Origin: Cristatella mucedo
Taxonomy: Eukaryota; Bryozoa; Phylactolaemata; Cristatellidae
Direction of reading: 5' to 3'
Assembly: GCA_009760855.2 (NCBI GenBank)
Contig: WPIO01000040.1
Span: 2,864,001-2,928,000, forward strand
DNA length: 64,000 bases
Position 1 is the stretch's first letter. Each line of letters begins with the position of its first letter. Below are positions 32,980 through 45,405 of this stretch, one piece after another. Under the pieces are notes generated by a model, which did not search any database, was not told the origin of the DNA, and was given only the letters and a program-made list of their open reading frames with translations. Made by a program: the position numbers and the translations under genes.

Positions 32980-35713
32980 AATAATAATAATAATGCACTT
33001 GATAAAGCGCTCCCAGAGAACTCAATCTCTTTTTAGGCGCTTTACATTTGCTGCAAAGGGAAATGCAATGGAATGGTGAGTAATATCATGCTTGATAAAC
33101 AAACAACATGAATAACATGGTTAGGGGTGACATACACAGGGTCAGCATGCAAATTTGGTTAGTAGCAGCATGCGCAATGCCAGCACGGATAAACACATGA
33201 AAGACGAATCACAGGAACCCACTAAATGCTGTCCTAAATAAGTGTGTTTTTAAGTTCTTTTTAAATGTGGTCAAATCAGGGGATGTTCTGACGCAAGTTG
33301 GGAGGGAGATCCAGGTTTTGGGTGCATACGAACTAAATACATGGTCTCCTAAGGATTTGAGGTTTGTACGAGGTATTGGTAAACTGTTGGATTCCGAGAA
33401 GCGGGTGGTAAGATACTTGGCCTGATGGGGGAGTAGACCTGAGATGTACGCTGGAGCCAAAGAATGAAGGGACCTAAAGCGAGCGACAAAACCTTGAAGT
33501 CGATCCGTTGCTTGACTGGTAGCCAGTGCAGGTAGGTAAGAAGTGGTATGATGTGGCAACTGCGACGCTCACGACAGACAAGCATAGCTGCAGAGTTTTG
33601 CACCAGCTGCAATCGCCTGATCGCACATGCCGGTAGGCCAGTAAGCAGTGAGTAGCAGAAGTCGCGACGTGATGTCACGAATGCATGGACCAACTTAGAC
33701 GTGGTATCCTTATCTAAACAAGCAAAAGTAGGCAGATTTGACTGTGGAGCTGATATGGTCGTCTAACGAGAGGTCACTTTGGAACATGACACCTCGATTT
33801 CGAGCTGATTCAACAGAAAATATGCTGGCAGAGCCCATTTTGAGCGTCAGCCTTTTCAATTTCTGAATCACACTAGGTTTGCCCATAACTAGTAAGTTAG
33901 TTTTATCATCGTTTAGTTTTAGAAAATTGGCTGCCATCCATGTGCGGATGTCATCAATGCATGCAGCGAGTGAGTTGAGTGAATTTGAGGTGCTCGAAGG
34001 CTGGGAGGGATCAAAGCAAAGGTACAACTGAGTGTCATCTGCATAGAAGTGAAAGCCTAGATTGTGCTTGGCAATCACATCAGCAATAGGGAGAGTATAA
34101 ACCGTGAAAAGAACCGGACCTAGCACCGAGCCCTGAGGTACCCCGTATTTCAGAGGTACCTCGGATGATCTTTGTCCATTCACGTCAATACTCTGGAGTC
34201 TGCCACTGAGATAGGACCTGAACCATTGCAGAGTAGTGCCAGTGATGCCCAGACGAGATGAGAGACGCTGGTCAGCCACGACCCGTTCCAGTGTCTTTGA
34301 TAGGAATGGTAGAAGGGAGACTGGGCGGTAGTTGCTTAAGTTCTCTTGGTCTAGTGTCGCTTTCTTGAGAAGTGGCATGACTGCAGCTTTTTTGAAAGGT
34401 GCTGGGTCATGACCTGAGGCTAATGACATATTAATGATGTTAGTTATGCAGGGCAGCAGCAGATCAATGCAACGTAGGAGCAGGACAGTGGGAAGAGGGT
34501 CTAAAAGACTTGTTGTCTTCTTTGATTGGGATATGAACTTCAAAGGAGGTCGCTAGTGACTTGCTTAAATGTAGACATTGAGGTGCAGCCAGGAATCGGG
34601 GAACAGCATTCTAGTGGGGATGTTGTCATCGCAGGGATGGACTCCCTGATCTTGTCTATCTTCTGCACAAAGAATCGAGAGAAGCGATCGGCTAGATCAT
34701 CACAAGGATCATCAGGTAAGGAGCTAATCTGGGAGCGGTTGAGGAGATGGTTGATCGTCGACATCAGCATGTTTGGATTGTGCATCTGTGATTCAACAAT
34801 GTTTCTATAGAAGCTAGACTTGGCCTTTGCTAGGATCGATTGGTACGACCAACAGTAGTCTTCATATGCCTGTCGATGGACAGTCAGTCCTGATCTTTTG
34901 TATGCTTTTTCAAGCTTGCGCTTAGTAGACCTGGCTAGTTTAATGTCTGTGGTAAACCATAGGCCGTCTGGGCGAGGGCGCACCAGTGCGCTTTGTCAGA
35001 GGTGCAAACTCGTCGAGCGTGTCAGCTAGTGTCGTGTTGTAGCTATCTACCAATGATGACAGATCGGAGGGAGGACTGAGCAGCAGAGGTGAAGCAGATA
35101 TTTTCGCACGGACAGCATCGATGTCAAGGGTCTTGAGGTTTTGCGATTTACAGGTTATTTTAGAAAAGGATGTGGGCACACACTGTAGATTGAATGAGAT
35201 CTGCATGTGGTCAGATAAGCAGGATTTGGTAATAATTGGTGATGACAAAGTGCAGTTACATGAGAAAATCTGGTCGAGTGTGTGACCCTTGATGTGGGTA
35301 GGGCCATGCACATGAGCCACAAGAGACAATGAGTCAGTCAATGCACGAAATTCGGTGCTGAAAGCGTCAGATAAGTTATCAAAGTGAACGTTGAAATCAC
35401 CCATTACGAGGAAGGATCGATTTCTTGCACACAGAATCGAAATGAGATCGGAGAAATCTGAGATAAAGGAGGATTTGGTACCTGGTGGGCGATAGACTAC
35501 AGCCACTATCGGTAGCTTGTTTTCGGGTGAGACCGAGACAATTGATTCAAAAGACTGCTTCGAGGGTACCGCAAATGGCTTGAAGTTGAATTTCGAGCGC
35601 ACGACAATAGCAACTCCACCTCCAGTTTTGATCGATCTAGGTGTGTGAAAGAACGAGAAACCAGATGGAGTTGCGTCTTTAATTGTCAGGCAGTTTATAG
35701 ATTTCAAGTGCAT
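32980..35713 (-). mobile_element. L2-type LINE, 5'-truncated, with endonuclease and reverse transcriptase (inactive)
   Basis: The largest retroelement in the window. Minus strand: APE-type endonuclease from 35713 to about 34985 (YRPPG, GDFNVH, DQIFS and SDH motifs), a linker (WFTTDIKLARSTKRKLEKAY) at 34983-34540, reverse transcriptase at 34543-33710 (NYRPVSLLPFLSKTLERV, GVPQGSVLGPVLF, catalytic FYADDTQLYL), C-terminal end to about 33210 (LRTNLKSLGDH), untranslated region and (TTA)n tail at about 32982-32993. A one-base insertion near 34975 breaks endonuclease from linker. Another frame change near 34543 separates linker from RT. About 27 bases around 33722 are missing relative to the copies at 11160 and 50728. 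ORF1 and the start of the endonuclease are absent. It cannot be autonomous as it stands. Confidence 0.93.
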
Positions 35714-35805
35714 TATTAATAGTAATAATAATAATAATAAGCATTTTTATAGCGCCCTCGGAGAACTTAGTATCTTTCTAGGCACTTTGCATTTTCTGCA
35801 TTTGC
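35713..35805 (-). mobile_element. Tail of an older L2-type element abutting the big LINE
   Basis: On the minus strand: gcaaagtgcctagaaagata, gggcgctataaaaatgc, then (TTA)n running straight into the truncated endonuclease of the next element. The larger copy appears to have landed in this tail. Confidence 0.65.
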
Positions 35806-36677
35806 AGGAAGTGCACAGAAAGCACGTGCACCCATGGAAACACGGGCGATCACGTGACAGCGCCTTCTCACGGCTGCCTTCCTTTCAGCCATATAGACGT
35901 CACATTTAGGTCTGAGCTGGAGTGAGAGCTCCGTCGCTCACGCTCGTGCCTGAAAGTACGAGCGGGTTTCGATCGCATTCAACTATCGCGGCAAGACAGA
36001 GTTTTTCGCGGTAATGGCGTTCGCCGTCGACGTCGGCGTCTTTTGGCCGTCGGCGGCTCTCCGGTCGGATAGTCGCAATAGTTGCGAAGGCGTGCGTGTG
36101 CACGGGCTTTGCGCTCGCTGTGCGTCGCAGGCTGCGAGCGCAAGCCCGCGTCGCCGGAGCTCGGGTCTCCGCCATTGTCCGCGGGCCGTTTGTTTGCTCG
36201 CTGCGCCATACTTACTTAGTTCGGATGAGCACGTTAGTCTCAAAGGCGCCGCTTGCCAACTCCAACCTCTTCCCGTGTTGACAGCTCACCCGATTTCGCT
36301 GTCACCGCCCTCGATCGCCAGGTCGGCTGCGAGCTAGCAGGCCAGCCGGAAAATGCTCGCGCGCACGCCGGCCATGGTGAGCCGCCGTCGGCGCGGAAGC
36401 GGAGGCCACCCAGGCGCGGAAGTCGCGCGCGGTCACCGCGGCCGCCTTTCTGCTTACGACAATGCTTTCTTGTCTACGAACTTTTTCCGGCAACTCGCGC
36501 GACGAAGCTGAGACGATGACACTGAGCGCGGAGAAAAGATTTTTTGGCGGCCGCTGCGCGCGGCAGCGTATTTACGGAGCGGAATTCCAGCGGCGAACTA
36601 GAACAACTGGAATAACTCGTCGCGCTTTGAAGTCGCCGCCGCCCGAGCTCGCGCCGCCAGCGCTCTCCTGCTGCCGA

Positions 36678-36734
<57 letters not shown>

Positions 36735-37169
36735 CCGCCGCCTAGTCGCGGAAGCGACGTGCGCGAAGGCAGGCAGGCAGGCAGGCACGCGTCCCAAGAG
36801 CTCTTAAAGATTTATCGGGCGACGTTCTGCTCTCGATCCTTCCGGATTCTGGCGGATTCGTTTTAATTTCCGCGCGAGCTTGATGGCAAGCGCCGCGGCG
36901 CACGACCGCGAGGGCCGTCGTCTTTGGCTCGAGCTGCGCTCTTTGGCTTGAGAGGCGCTCTTCGGCTGGCGGGACCCTAGCACGAAGGAGAAACGATCGC
37001 GTGTCCTGTCCATTTCTATTTTCCATGTCCATCCTTTCCCCGCACTTACTTTCCGGCCGTCCCGAGCTGCTGCTACTTGCGAGCTGCTGCTACGTCACTT
37101 CCTCGACGGCCCCTCTTACTCAACTGACTGACGCTGCTCACTGCCTCTTTCATTTCTTCTTTCATTTCT

Positions 37170-37245
37170 CCTTTCATTTCTCCTTTCACTTTTCCCTTTC
37201 ACTTTGTTTGCTTCGCGAGTTGAAGTCCGTTGGCTACCGCACGCG
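37170..37245 (+). mobile_element. Short F2 LINE 3' fragment
   Basis: Shares cactttgtttgcttcgcgag..gaagtc.gttggctacc with the F2 copies at 1529 and 26718. Confidence 0.45.
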
Positions 37246-37298
37246 AAGCCCTAGAGCCGCGGACGCGGCGGCCGAAAGTCGCGGTCCGAGCTCGACCC

Positions 37299-37328
37299 GA
37301 GCGGGCGAGCGCTAGCGCTCGCCCGCTC
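37299..37328. repeat. Perfect 30-bp palindrome
   Basis: gagcgggcgagcgct at 37299-37313 is followed directly by its exact reverse complement at 37314-37328, with no spacer. Confidence 0.95.
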
Positions 37329-37490
37329 AACGCGGCCACGCTCACACTGTCGCGCCCACTCGAGCGTGCTCTCACGATGCGACCACGCCCACACCGACCA
37401 CGCCCACTGAACTGCTGGAGTGGAAGCCGGGCATCCAGGCGAGAGGGGCGGCAGCGCTCTCGACTTAGAAGAAAGTATAGAGAGCGGACC

Positions 37491-38434
37491 TCTCCTCCTC
37501 CTCCTCCTCCTCCTCCTCCTCCTCCTCCTCCTCCTCCTCCTCCTCCTCCTCCTCCTCCTCCTCCTCCTCCTCCTCCTCCTCCTCCTCCTCCTCCTCCTCC
37601 TCCTCCTCCTCCTCCTCCCTCCTCCTCCTCCTCCTCCCTCCTCCTCCTCCCTCCTCCTCCTCCCCCCTCCCCCCTCCTCCTCCTCCTCCTCCTCCTCCTC
37701 CTCCTCCTCCTCCTCCTCCTCCTCCTCCTCCTCCTCCTCCTCCTCCTCCTCCTTCTCCTCCTCCTCTTCCTCCTCCTCCTCCTCCTCCTCCTCCTCCTCC
37801 TCCTCCTCCTCCTCCTCCTCCTCCTCCTCCTCCTCCTCCTCCTCCTCCTCCTCCTCCTCCTCCTCCTCCTCCTCCTCCTCCTCCTCCTCCTCCTCCTCCT
37901 CCTCCTCCTCCTCCTCCTCCTCTCCTCCTCCTCCTCCTCCTCCTCCTCCACCTCCTCCTCCTCCTCCTCCTCCTCCTCCTCCTCCTTCTCCTCCTCCCTC
38001 CTCCTCCTCCTCCTCCTCCTCCTCCTCCTCCTCCTCCTCCTCCTCCTCCTCCTCCTCCTCCTCCTCCTCCTCCTCCTCCTCCTCCTCCTCCTCCTCCTCC
38101 TCCTCCTCCTCCTCCCTCCTCCTCCTCCTCCTCCCTCCTCCTCCCTCCTCCTCCTCCTCCTCCTCCTCCTCCTCCTCCTCCTCCTCCTCCTCCTCCTCCT
38201 CCTCCTCCTCCTCCTCCTCCTCCTCCTCCTCCTCCTCCTCCTCCTCCTCCTCCTCCTCCTCCTCCTCCTCCTCCTCCTCCCTCCCCCTCCTCCTCTGCCC
38301 TCCTCCACCTCCTCCTCAGCCTCCACCTCCTCCTTCTCCTCCTCCTCCTCCTTCTTCTCCTCCTCCTCCTCCTCCTCCTCCTCCTCCTCTCCTCCTCCTC
38401 CTCATCCTCCTCCTCCTCCTCCTCCTCCTCCTCC
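37491..38434 (+). repeat. Giant (CCT)n polypyrimidine tract, about 940 bp
   Basis: Almost pure CCT with a few CCCT, CTT and CTCT slips and rare purines. One strand is all pyrimidine for hundreds of bases. The long Leu-, Ser- and Pro-only (or Gly/Arg/Glu) open frames through it are not genes. Confidence 0.98.
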
Positions 38435-39960
38435 TGCCGCCGGCGAAGAGGCGGCGGCGGCAGTGGCGGCAGCGCTTCTCCTTCTCGCTTCGCGCGGCAC
38501 CATTCATTTGCCCCGAGCGTTTTCGGCGCTAACGTCAGCGGCGGGCGGCCAAGGAGCGGCTCAGAGATAAAGAGCGGCGGCGTCCGAGCGCACCGAGCAC
38601 TCCGAGCGCACCGGCGCCGCACAATGGGCAGCGCCTCGCGGCGCTCGTTGCACTGGAATCGCCGGAGCGCCATAATTCGCTCGAACCCGGCGCGCGCGTG
38701 CGCGACCGAATGAGCCTCGTCAGAAAGTCAACATCCGAGCGCAAGAAGAGCGGCGCGAGATGACGACGGCTCGAGCGCTCGACCTGCCGCAGACAACGGC
38801 GCTCCGCCCGTCCCACGCAGCTCAGAAGAGGCGGCGGCGGCGACGGCGAGGGCGGGCGAGGGACGCGGGCGGGCGAGGGACGCGGCGGACGCAGACGCTG
38901 CTCGACGGAAACCCAAGGTGGCGCGAGGACACACGTCCGAGCTGTCGGACACGCGTTCGACTGCTCTGACTTGACCTTGACCCTTGCCGCCCTGCAGCTG
39001 CAGCCGCTCGGACCTGTTTTCGCGTAGTCTCGCGAGACGACGAGAACGTTCTCGCGGTCTAGAGATTAAGTCCTTTAAATCGCAGCTCTTTAAATGACTT
39101 GATCTCTATGGATACTTTGCATGCACCTCCAGCCGACGGTTACTGCCGCCTCGCCAACCGGCTGGCTACATAAGATCCTGACGAATTGGCTAAAATTCTG
39201 CTGCTCATTCGACCGTGGCTGGATATGTAGCTAAGAATACAAATTAAAACGTATGAGCGGAGACACTCATTATGAATTCCAGAGTTGCAGGAGTCAATTT
39301 TATTCATTCCACGGTTAAAAAAAAATGTGCTCGAAAATTAATTGCGTAACATATTTACTTTTACATATTTTACATAAGTATTACATTATTATATTATATA
39401 TATTATAAAGTATATTATTAAAAAGTATAACGTTAGATAACATGTAATTAATTGTGTCACATACGTATGCACACTAAAAAGGACGAATTGAAAGCGCAGC
39501 AAGCAATACGCCTGTCTTAAGTTAATTCGCATGAACTTGGAAATAACTTCGTTTGTCTGCTAGCACGAGCATCGGCGGGTATCGGTTCGATTGCCGCAAG
39601 ATACGACGCAGCAACAAAGCTTTCGTGAGCCTCAGAGCTTCCGGGCAGCGCGACGAGAAAGCGCCAAAGCTCTGCCCGGAAGCTCTACGCGGACGCGACG
39701 AGGCGAGATGAGAGCGCACTAGCTAACGCACTACTAACTAGCACCCTTCCAAAATTGCATGCGTGCACGCGCTTCCGCTTCCGTGAGCGGCGGCGGGGGG
39801 GCGGGGCAGGGCGGGGCAGGGAGGGCGGAGGGCTCTGGAGGCTGCAAACCCTCGCTGCACGCCAGATACACCGGATACGGAAACTCTTCTTCGGCGCCGG
39901 AAGCTGCCGGACCGACTGACTGAGCTCGCACGAAAAAACCTTCAAAGTCAATTAATAGAC
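38435..39960. other. CpG-rich then AT-rich sequence without recognised gene
   Basis: 38435-39060 is CpG-rich and could be promoter sequence. 39300-39480 is AT-rich. At 39634-39686 a perfect 15-bp-arm inverted repeat (agagcttccgggcag ... ctgcccggaagctct, 23-base spacer) is present. I found no supported exon. Confidence 0.4.
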
Positions 39961-39965
39961 CGATC

Positions 39966-40095
39966 GTTTGATGTAGCGGTGTACTCTGGGTGCAGAGCTC
40001 CCGGGTTCGGATCCTGGTGCTGTGTGTTGTTATTAGTATTTGTGCATTGTCCTGTGTATTTGTATTTCAGCTTAATCCTGGTATGCGCATCTAGT
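39966..40095 (+). mobile_element. tRNA-headed SINE, third type
   Basis: gatgtagcggtgtactctgg and ccgggttcggatcctgg are placed like box A and box B. The body that follows does not match families 1 or 2. Only this copy is seen. Confidence 0.5.
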
Positions 40096-40924
40096 ATTTC
40101 CCCCCCCGGCTCATTTGACTCTTACCATAATGGGTCCATAAGTGCCGGCGCAGTACTTTTGCGATTCCCACAGATTACTAGAAAAAGGATTTTGTCAATA
40201 AAAATAAATGTCTCCAACTGGGCGAAAGGTGCGATGCGATGCGTCTTCACCTGCAACTAATGCCATCGGAATTACCTTCTTAAGGCGAACAAAATAAAGA
40301 GATTCATAACCTTAGTTCCTGTGCGAACGAATCCGTAGACCCGTCAAAGTTCAACATCCTCAATTCCAGCGCATGAAATGTATTTTACTTGTAATCGGGA
40401 TTATTATTTAGCTAGTGGCGTAATAAATATTCCATCTAAAGCTCGGCAGACATTTTAAGACTACTTGTCTCCCAAAGTCTTCGATTGCATGACATTTAAA
40501 ATAATGCCAACAGATTAAGAACGTGGACTTCACGGTAATGTTCGTGGACTTCACAGTGCCGACGAGACTCTTTTTCGGCAATTTAGACGAGGCTGCTGCG
40601 TCGGCCGATCTTTACTCGTTTTTACTTTACGCTAATACGAGAAAGTAAGGAAGTGCTTTAAATATTTGTCTCTCGATGCCTGCATGTGTAGCACAGATTC
40701 CATGCCCAAAGGAAGGGAGAGCTGCTTCAAATTGTACGGGGGGGGGGGCCAAACGAGTGGCCACTGGCCTGCGAATGAGCCGAGCTTGCTGTGACATCTC
40801 GCGATGTCTCGCTAAGTTCGAGGATTGCAACGGTCCTTACCATAAAATATTAAATAAAATCAGTATGGTAAGTCCTTACCATACATACATGGCACGGATG
40901 GCGGTGGCAGGAGGTGCTTGCTCT

Positions 40925-41072
40925 AGATGGTGGTTGCTTTTCACGACCTCGGTCCAGAGGTCGTGGGTTCGATTCCTGCGGTGGGCGATCCTTTATCGCC
41001 ACTGCAAGCGGTGGTGAAAGCCGTAAAGGCTCTTCTGTCGCTATACGAAAGGAGGCTGTTTAATCAGCCAGG
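40925..41072 (+). mobile_element. tRNA-headed SINE family 1, 5'-truncated
   Basis: Begins at gatggtggttgcttttcacg, has box B gtgggttcgattcc, the full body and the gaggctgtttaatcagcc end. Confidence 0.85.
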
Positions 41073-43056
41073 ATCTTTTTTTAGATTGCATTACGCAAAA
41101 AACTGTGCTCGGTCGTGCATGTGCTGCTCATGTGCTGCTCTGCGTGTGCTGCTCTGCGTGTGCTGCTCTGCGTGTGCTGCTCTGCTCGCCTTTTCTTCTT
41201 TATATCGAGATGCTGCCACACACTAGACCGGCCTTTTCCGGTTTGCTAAGAATTCTTTTCGCCGACCTCATCACTGACCGATCACTTGGAAATTGAAAAA
41301 TCGGCTTTCTTTCTAAATCGACCTGACCAAGCGAGTACGGATCAGCAGTCTCTCACGACGCCCCGAGAGGCCGAGATAGCAGGCATCAAGCCAAGTGCCG
41401 CAAATGCTCGAGACGCTCATCGGCAAGACGACTCAAGCGACAGCAAGGCTGGGCAGTGGCGCCGACGACGACGGGTGAAGCAACCCGAGCAGCGGCGAAG
41501 CGATCGTGCCTAATAATCTGCCGGAGGAAGGCGATCGGCACTGCCTAAAAGCGACACCTAGCGGCAATGCCTGCTATCGACAGGGAGCAAGGGAGCACTG
41601 CAGTGCTGCTGCATCGCTGCACCAGCAGCTGCCACCGTTGTCGCAGCAACTACCTGCCACTGTGCGACTCTGCGGCGGTGCGACTGCTGCCCCTCCTATC
41701 CTCCCCCTCGTACCCCTTAATCATCCTACCCTCCTCTCCGGCGGCAGCTGCTGTGCTGCCACTGCTCTGCCTAACCTTAGCTCTTACTTCTTACCGTCTT
41801 ATCTCTGTCTAACCTTGTCAGCGAGAAGCCGCCTGATGATGATGGGAAAATAAACAGGCTAATCGTGACAACCATCCTATTCATTATATTAACCTGCTGA
41901 CACCTTGCCTACACTGGTCAGTCAGTCGGTCGGTCAGAAGGTTTCGGTGGCTGAAAGCAGACAAGAATGCCAGGTCCTGCTGCTTGTTGCTGCTGTTGCT
42001 CTGCCACTGCTTCGATGGGTGAGGGAGTTACGCACGACACAAGCGCAGTTTGCACACGTGGTGAATGCTCGTGCGCGCATGTGTTTTGCATGCATGGTTC
42101 GCGTTCAAGCACGAAAGAATGATAATTTCTCTTCTTCCCAGTCTGGGAGTGCACTGTGGTTCGTGCCTGGCATCAACAGTGCAATGCAATGTATCTCCGT
42201 CGGCAACTCCCGCAAAACAACCAAGACGAAGTGGATGTTAAGCAGGAGAGGTTTCTGTAGCGCACTCACATCCTGTGCGGCTTCTGGTAAACATTCGGTA
42301 GCCAGCGCACTTCCTCTGACGGCAGACTCCAACTAACGATATCCTCTTTCAGACTTTTAATTGACAGCCGAATATGTGTCATGTGCCAAGGCTTAATCAA
42401 AGCGGTATTCCCGACCCGCCCAATGGGTTTCGAGCACCAAGCTGCACTCGAGAATGCAATGACACCTTCCACAGAATGATAGCAATGGTGGCCCACAGGT
42501 TACTTCGCCCGCTAGGGGCAGACCTCCTTGCTCGCCCAGTCACGTGGTCTCGTATGACAGTCACGTGGTCTTGCACCACAGTCTCATACTGTCGCACCAC
42601 ACACGACCGTCAGCTTCCAGTCGTCTCAATTGAGATCGTTTGGTGATTGGGCCGTTAGCTCATACTTTCCGGCTTCAGTCACCACTCGACCATTGACTGT
42701 GCATCCTTTATTGTGCATCCTGTAAATCTTTAAAGCCAAAGATGCATGCTTGTTCTGCTCAGCTTTTCCTGCTGCCGAGTGAACCTGTCCTTTTGGTTAC
42801 GCTGTGCGTTGGTTGGGCATGCTTACCTATGCATGCACAATTCATTGCATGCTTCTAGCCAGAGCTGCAACTAACCAGCCGCCCTAAGTGACTTCCCAAA
42901 TGCCTTGGCATTCTGGTCTCACTAGCTTTATACTTCGTTCTTTGGCTCTTACTTGTCTCAGCAGGAACCATTGCACGTCATAAATCCTTGGTTATTGCTT
43001 CACTTGCATAGTAGTAGTATAGCACCTGGACAGAGATTTGGTTTGCGAACGGCCTA

Positions 43057-43088
<32 letters not shown>

Positions 43089-43186
43089 TTAACCGTTATC
43101 ATTATTATTATTAGACTGACCAATAACGCAGTCGGGCTCAGAAGGAGTGGGCACGTGCCCCCACGTGATGCAGCAGCAGAGACAGG

Positions 43187-43277
<91 letters not shown>

Positions 43278-43567
43278 CCGACGTGTGTCACACACGACGC
43301 TGATGTAGTGCTTGAGCGAGCTCGACCGAGTAATGCATAATTTGGCCACCACAAGCTGTGATATGATTGACTTGAAAGTTGCAGGCAACACAATGGCATC
43401 GGGCATGCTGCCATGTATGCTGCTACCATCGTGACACTTTTTTCTGCTTTGCAAAGCATAGCAGAGACTTGAGGTTTCTATTGCCGGCCGGGACCACAGC
43501 GATTGGCTTGGGGGGGAGAGGGAACGGTGTTGGGAAGGGAGGAAGTAAAGTAAAAGGCAAATTATAG
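41073..43567. other. No gene recognised; microsatellites and a LINE remnant
   Basis: A short tandem repeat gctctgcgtgtgct (about 41115-41195), a diverged F2 LINE fragment on the minus strand (about 42170-42330, with gcgctaca, gaatgttta and gatacattgcattgc blocks), (TTA)n at 43056-43088 and pure (GA)n at 43190-43274. No exon could be supported. Confidence 0.5.
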
Positions 43568-43735
43568 CTGATTCAACAGCCTCATTGATACTGTGGCAGA
43601 AGAACCTTAAAGCCTATTATCACTGCTATTATCACCGTGGCAGGAAATAAAGCATTGCGTGCCCCACTCGAACTCACGAGTCTTGACGTGCAAGCACCGT
43701 ACAAGTGCTGGGTTAAGATTCAGGGAAGACGTATG
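43568..43735 (-). mobile_element. tRNA-headed SINE family 1, diverged
   Basis: Minus strand: box B region cgtgagttcgagtgg, body with a duplicated gtgataatag block, and end gaggctgttgaatcagct. Confidence 0.65.
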
Positions 43736-43871
43736 CATATCCTTATTAAGAGTAGCCAACCCCAAGCATCATACAAATAAAGACGCCTTTGCAAGTTTGC
43801 AGTGAGCAGGTACAAACATGAGAGCTGCTGCCACCTCGGCTCTCCAATGCAGGACATCAGCACGTTTTACA

Positions 43872-44038
43872 TTAGCTGATTTAACAGCCTCATTTATATA
43901 GCAGCAGAAGAGCATTAAAGACTATCGCTACCGCTTGCTGCGGACAATAAAGGATCGCCCTCTGCAGGACTCAAGCACACAACCCGGGTAGTGAAGAGCG
44001 AGAGTTTTACCTTTATTACTCGCGCCTCGGTGGCTCAA
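43872..44038 (-). mobile_element. tRNA-headed SINE family 1
   Basis: Minus strand: gcttgagtcc in the box B position, body with cgatagtc, end aatgaggctgttaaatcagc. Lies 140 bases from another copy in the same orientation. Confidence 0.7.
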
Positions 44039-44139
44039 GCCATCAAGCCTGCGGCTGCTGAGTGCATCATTTTTGCTAACCCTGTAGCATGGCAGTTGGC
44101 AACAGCTGCTGCAAAACGAGGAAGAGAGATATATAATAA

Positions 44140-44318
44140 TAATAATAATAATAATGCACTTGATAAAGCACGCTCAGAGAACTCAATCTCTTTCTAGGTG
44201 CTTTACATTTGCTGCAAAGGGAAACACGATTGAATGGTGAGTAATATCGTGCTTGATAAACAACATGAATAACATGGTTAGGGGTGACAAGCACAGGGTC
44301 AGCATGCAAATGTGGTTT
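44140..44318 (-). mobile_element. L2-type LINE 3' tail cut by a (GA)n tract
   Basis: From (TAA)n through the gctcagagaactcaatctctt block to agcatgcaaatgtggtt, where it passes straight into (GA)n. Confidence 0.8.
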
Positions 44319-44321
44319 GAA

Positions 44322-44467
<146 letters not shown>

Positions 44468-44689
44468 AGATGCCGTGGCAGGTGAACACTGACAGGACTC
44501 TGTTCACCGAACGGAAACTGACGGTTACATCACCTTTCGTTACGCTTGAATGTAAAGAGCCCTTGGTAGCATCCCGGTCTATAAAGTATGGCCGTGTGTA
44601 CAGCCATACATCCTTGAGTGCTGCATTATGCAGTTATGCACTCGCACACACCCACCTATCCCCCCACACAAGCACAGGCACGTACGCAC

Positions 44690-44864
44690 GTGAGCACACA
44701 CACACACACGAGCACACGAGCACACGAGCACACACACTTACACACACACACACGAGCACACACACACACACACACACGAGCACACACACACACACACGAG
44801 CACACACACACACACGAGCACACACACACACACACACACGAGCACACACACACACACACACACG

Positions 44865-44904
<40 letters not shown>

Positions 44905-44925
44905 CACACACACACACTTACACAG
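44690..44925 (+). repeat. (CA)n array punctuated by CGAGCA
   Basis: About 235 bases of CA runs of variable length separated by cgagca steps, a higher-order dinucleotide repeat. Confidence 0.95.
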
Positions 44926-45290
44926 CCAGAGCTACACCAACACAAATTCGTTTTCTATCTCTAGGACACATGCTCCAGCAAGAGAGCTGAAACTTCTTTG
45001 TCAACCTGACCATTAAGCATCCTGGAATAATATGCTCTACACTTGCAGTGGAGCAGCCGGTTAGTCCCGCTCGATTTGAAGCACACTTCCGTCAGTCATG
45101 CATGCCGTCAAGCACTGAAGCATGTGAGAGTGGGAGATTAGAAAGTGCGAATTTAAAATCCACTGCCCTTGCTCAACTCCCCTGCTGGCTATCTACGTCA
45201 TGCTGAACCCAAGCTGCACGATTGTATCATATTAATATTAACACAATATTAATATCAATATTGTCTACATATTGTATAAATTATTGTGCA

Positions 45291-45327
45291 TACGTGTGTG
45301 CATGCTTGTGTGTGCACATGTGTGTGC

Positions 45328-45386
<59 letters not shown>

Positions 45387-45405
45387 CGCACATGTGTGTG
45401 TGTGA
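45291..45405 (+). repeat. (TG)n microsatellite
   Basis: Interrupted at both ends (gtgcatg, gtgcaca), pure in the middle. Confidence 0.95.

Larger units (their letters stand above)
35806..37490. other. CpG-rich region without a defined gene
   Basis: GC- and CpG-rich sequence with a (CCG)n run at about 36679-36733 and several short open frames on both strands. One minus-strand frame from ATG 36209 (MAQRANKRPADNGGDPSSGD...) has an N-terminus-like look with a basic tail, but no splice donor or homology. It may be a promoter island with a first exon I cannot prove. Confidence 0.35.

Noticed and set aside
35979-36209. Minus-strand frame MAQRANKRPADNGGDPSSGD...
   Set aside because: Plausible N-terminus in a CpG island, but no splice donor, no homology and equal frames in antisense.
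37199-38673. Open frames of 370-446 codons made of Leu, Ser, Pro, Gly, Arg or Glu runs
   Set aside because: They are the six translations of the (CCT)n tract and have no start, domain or splice evidence.
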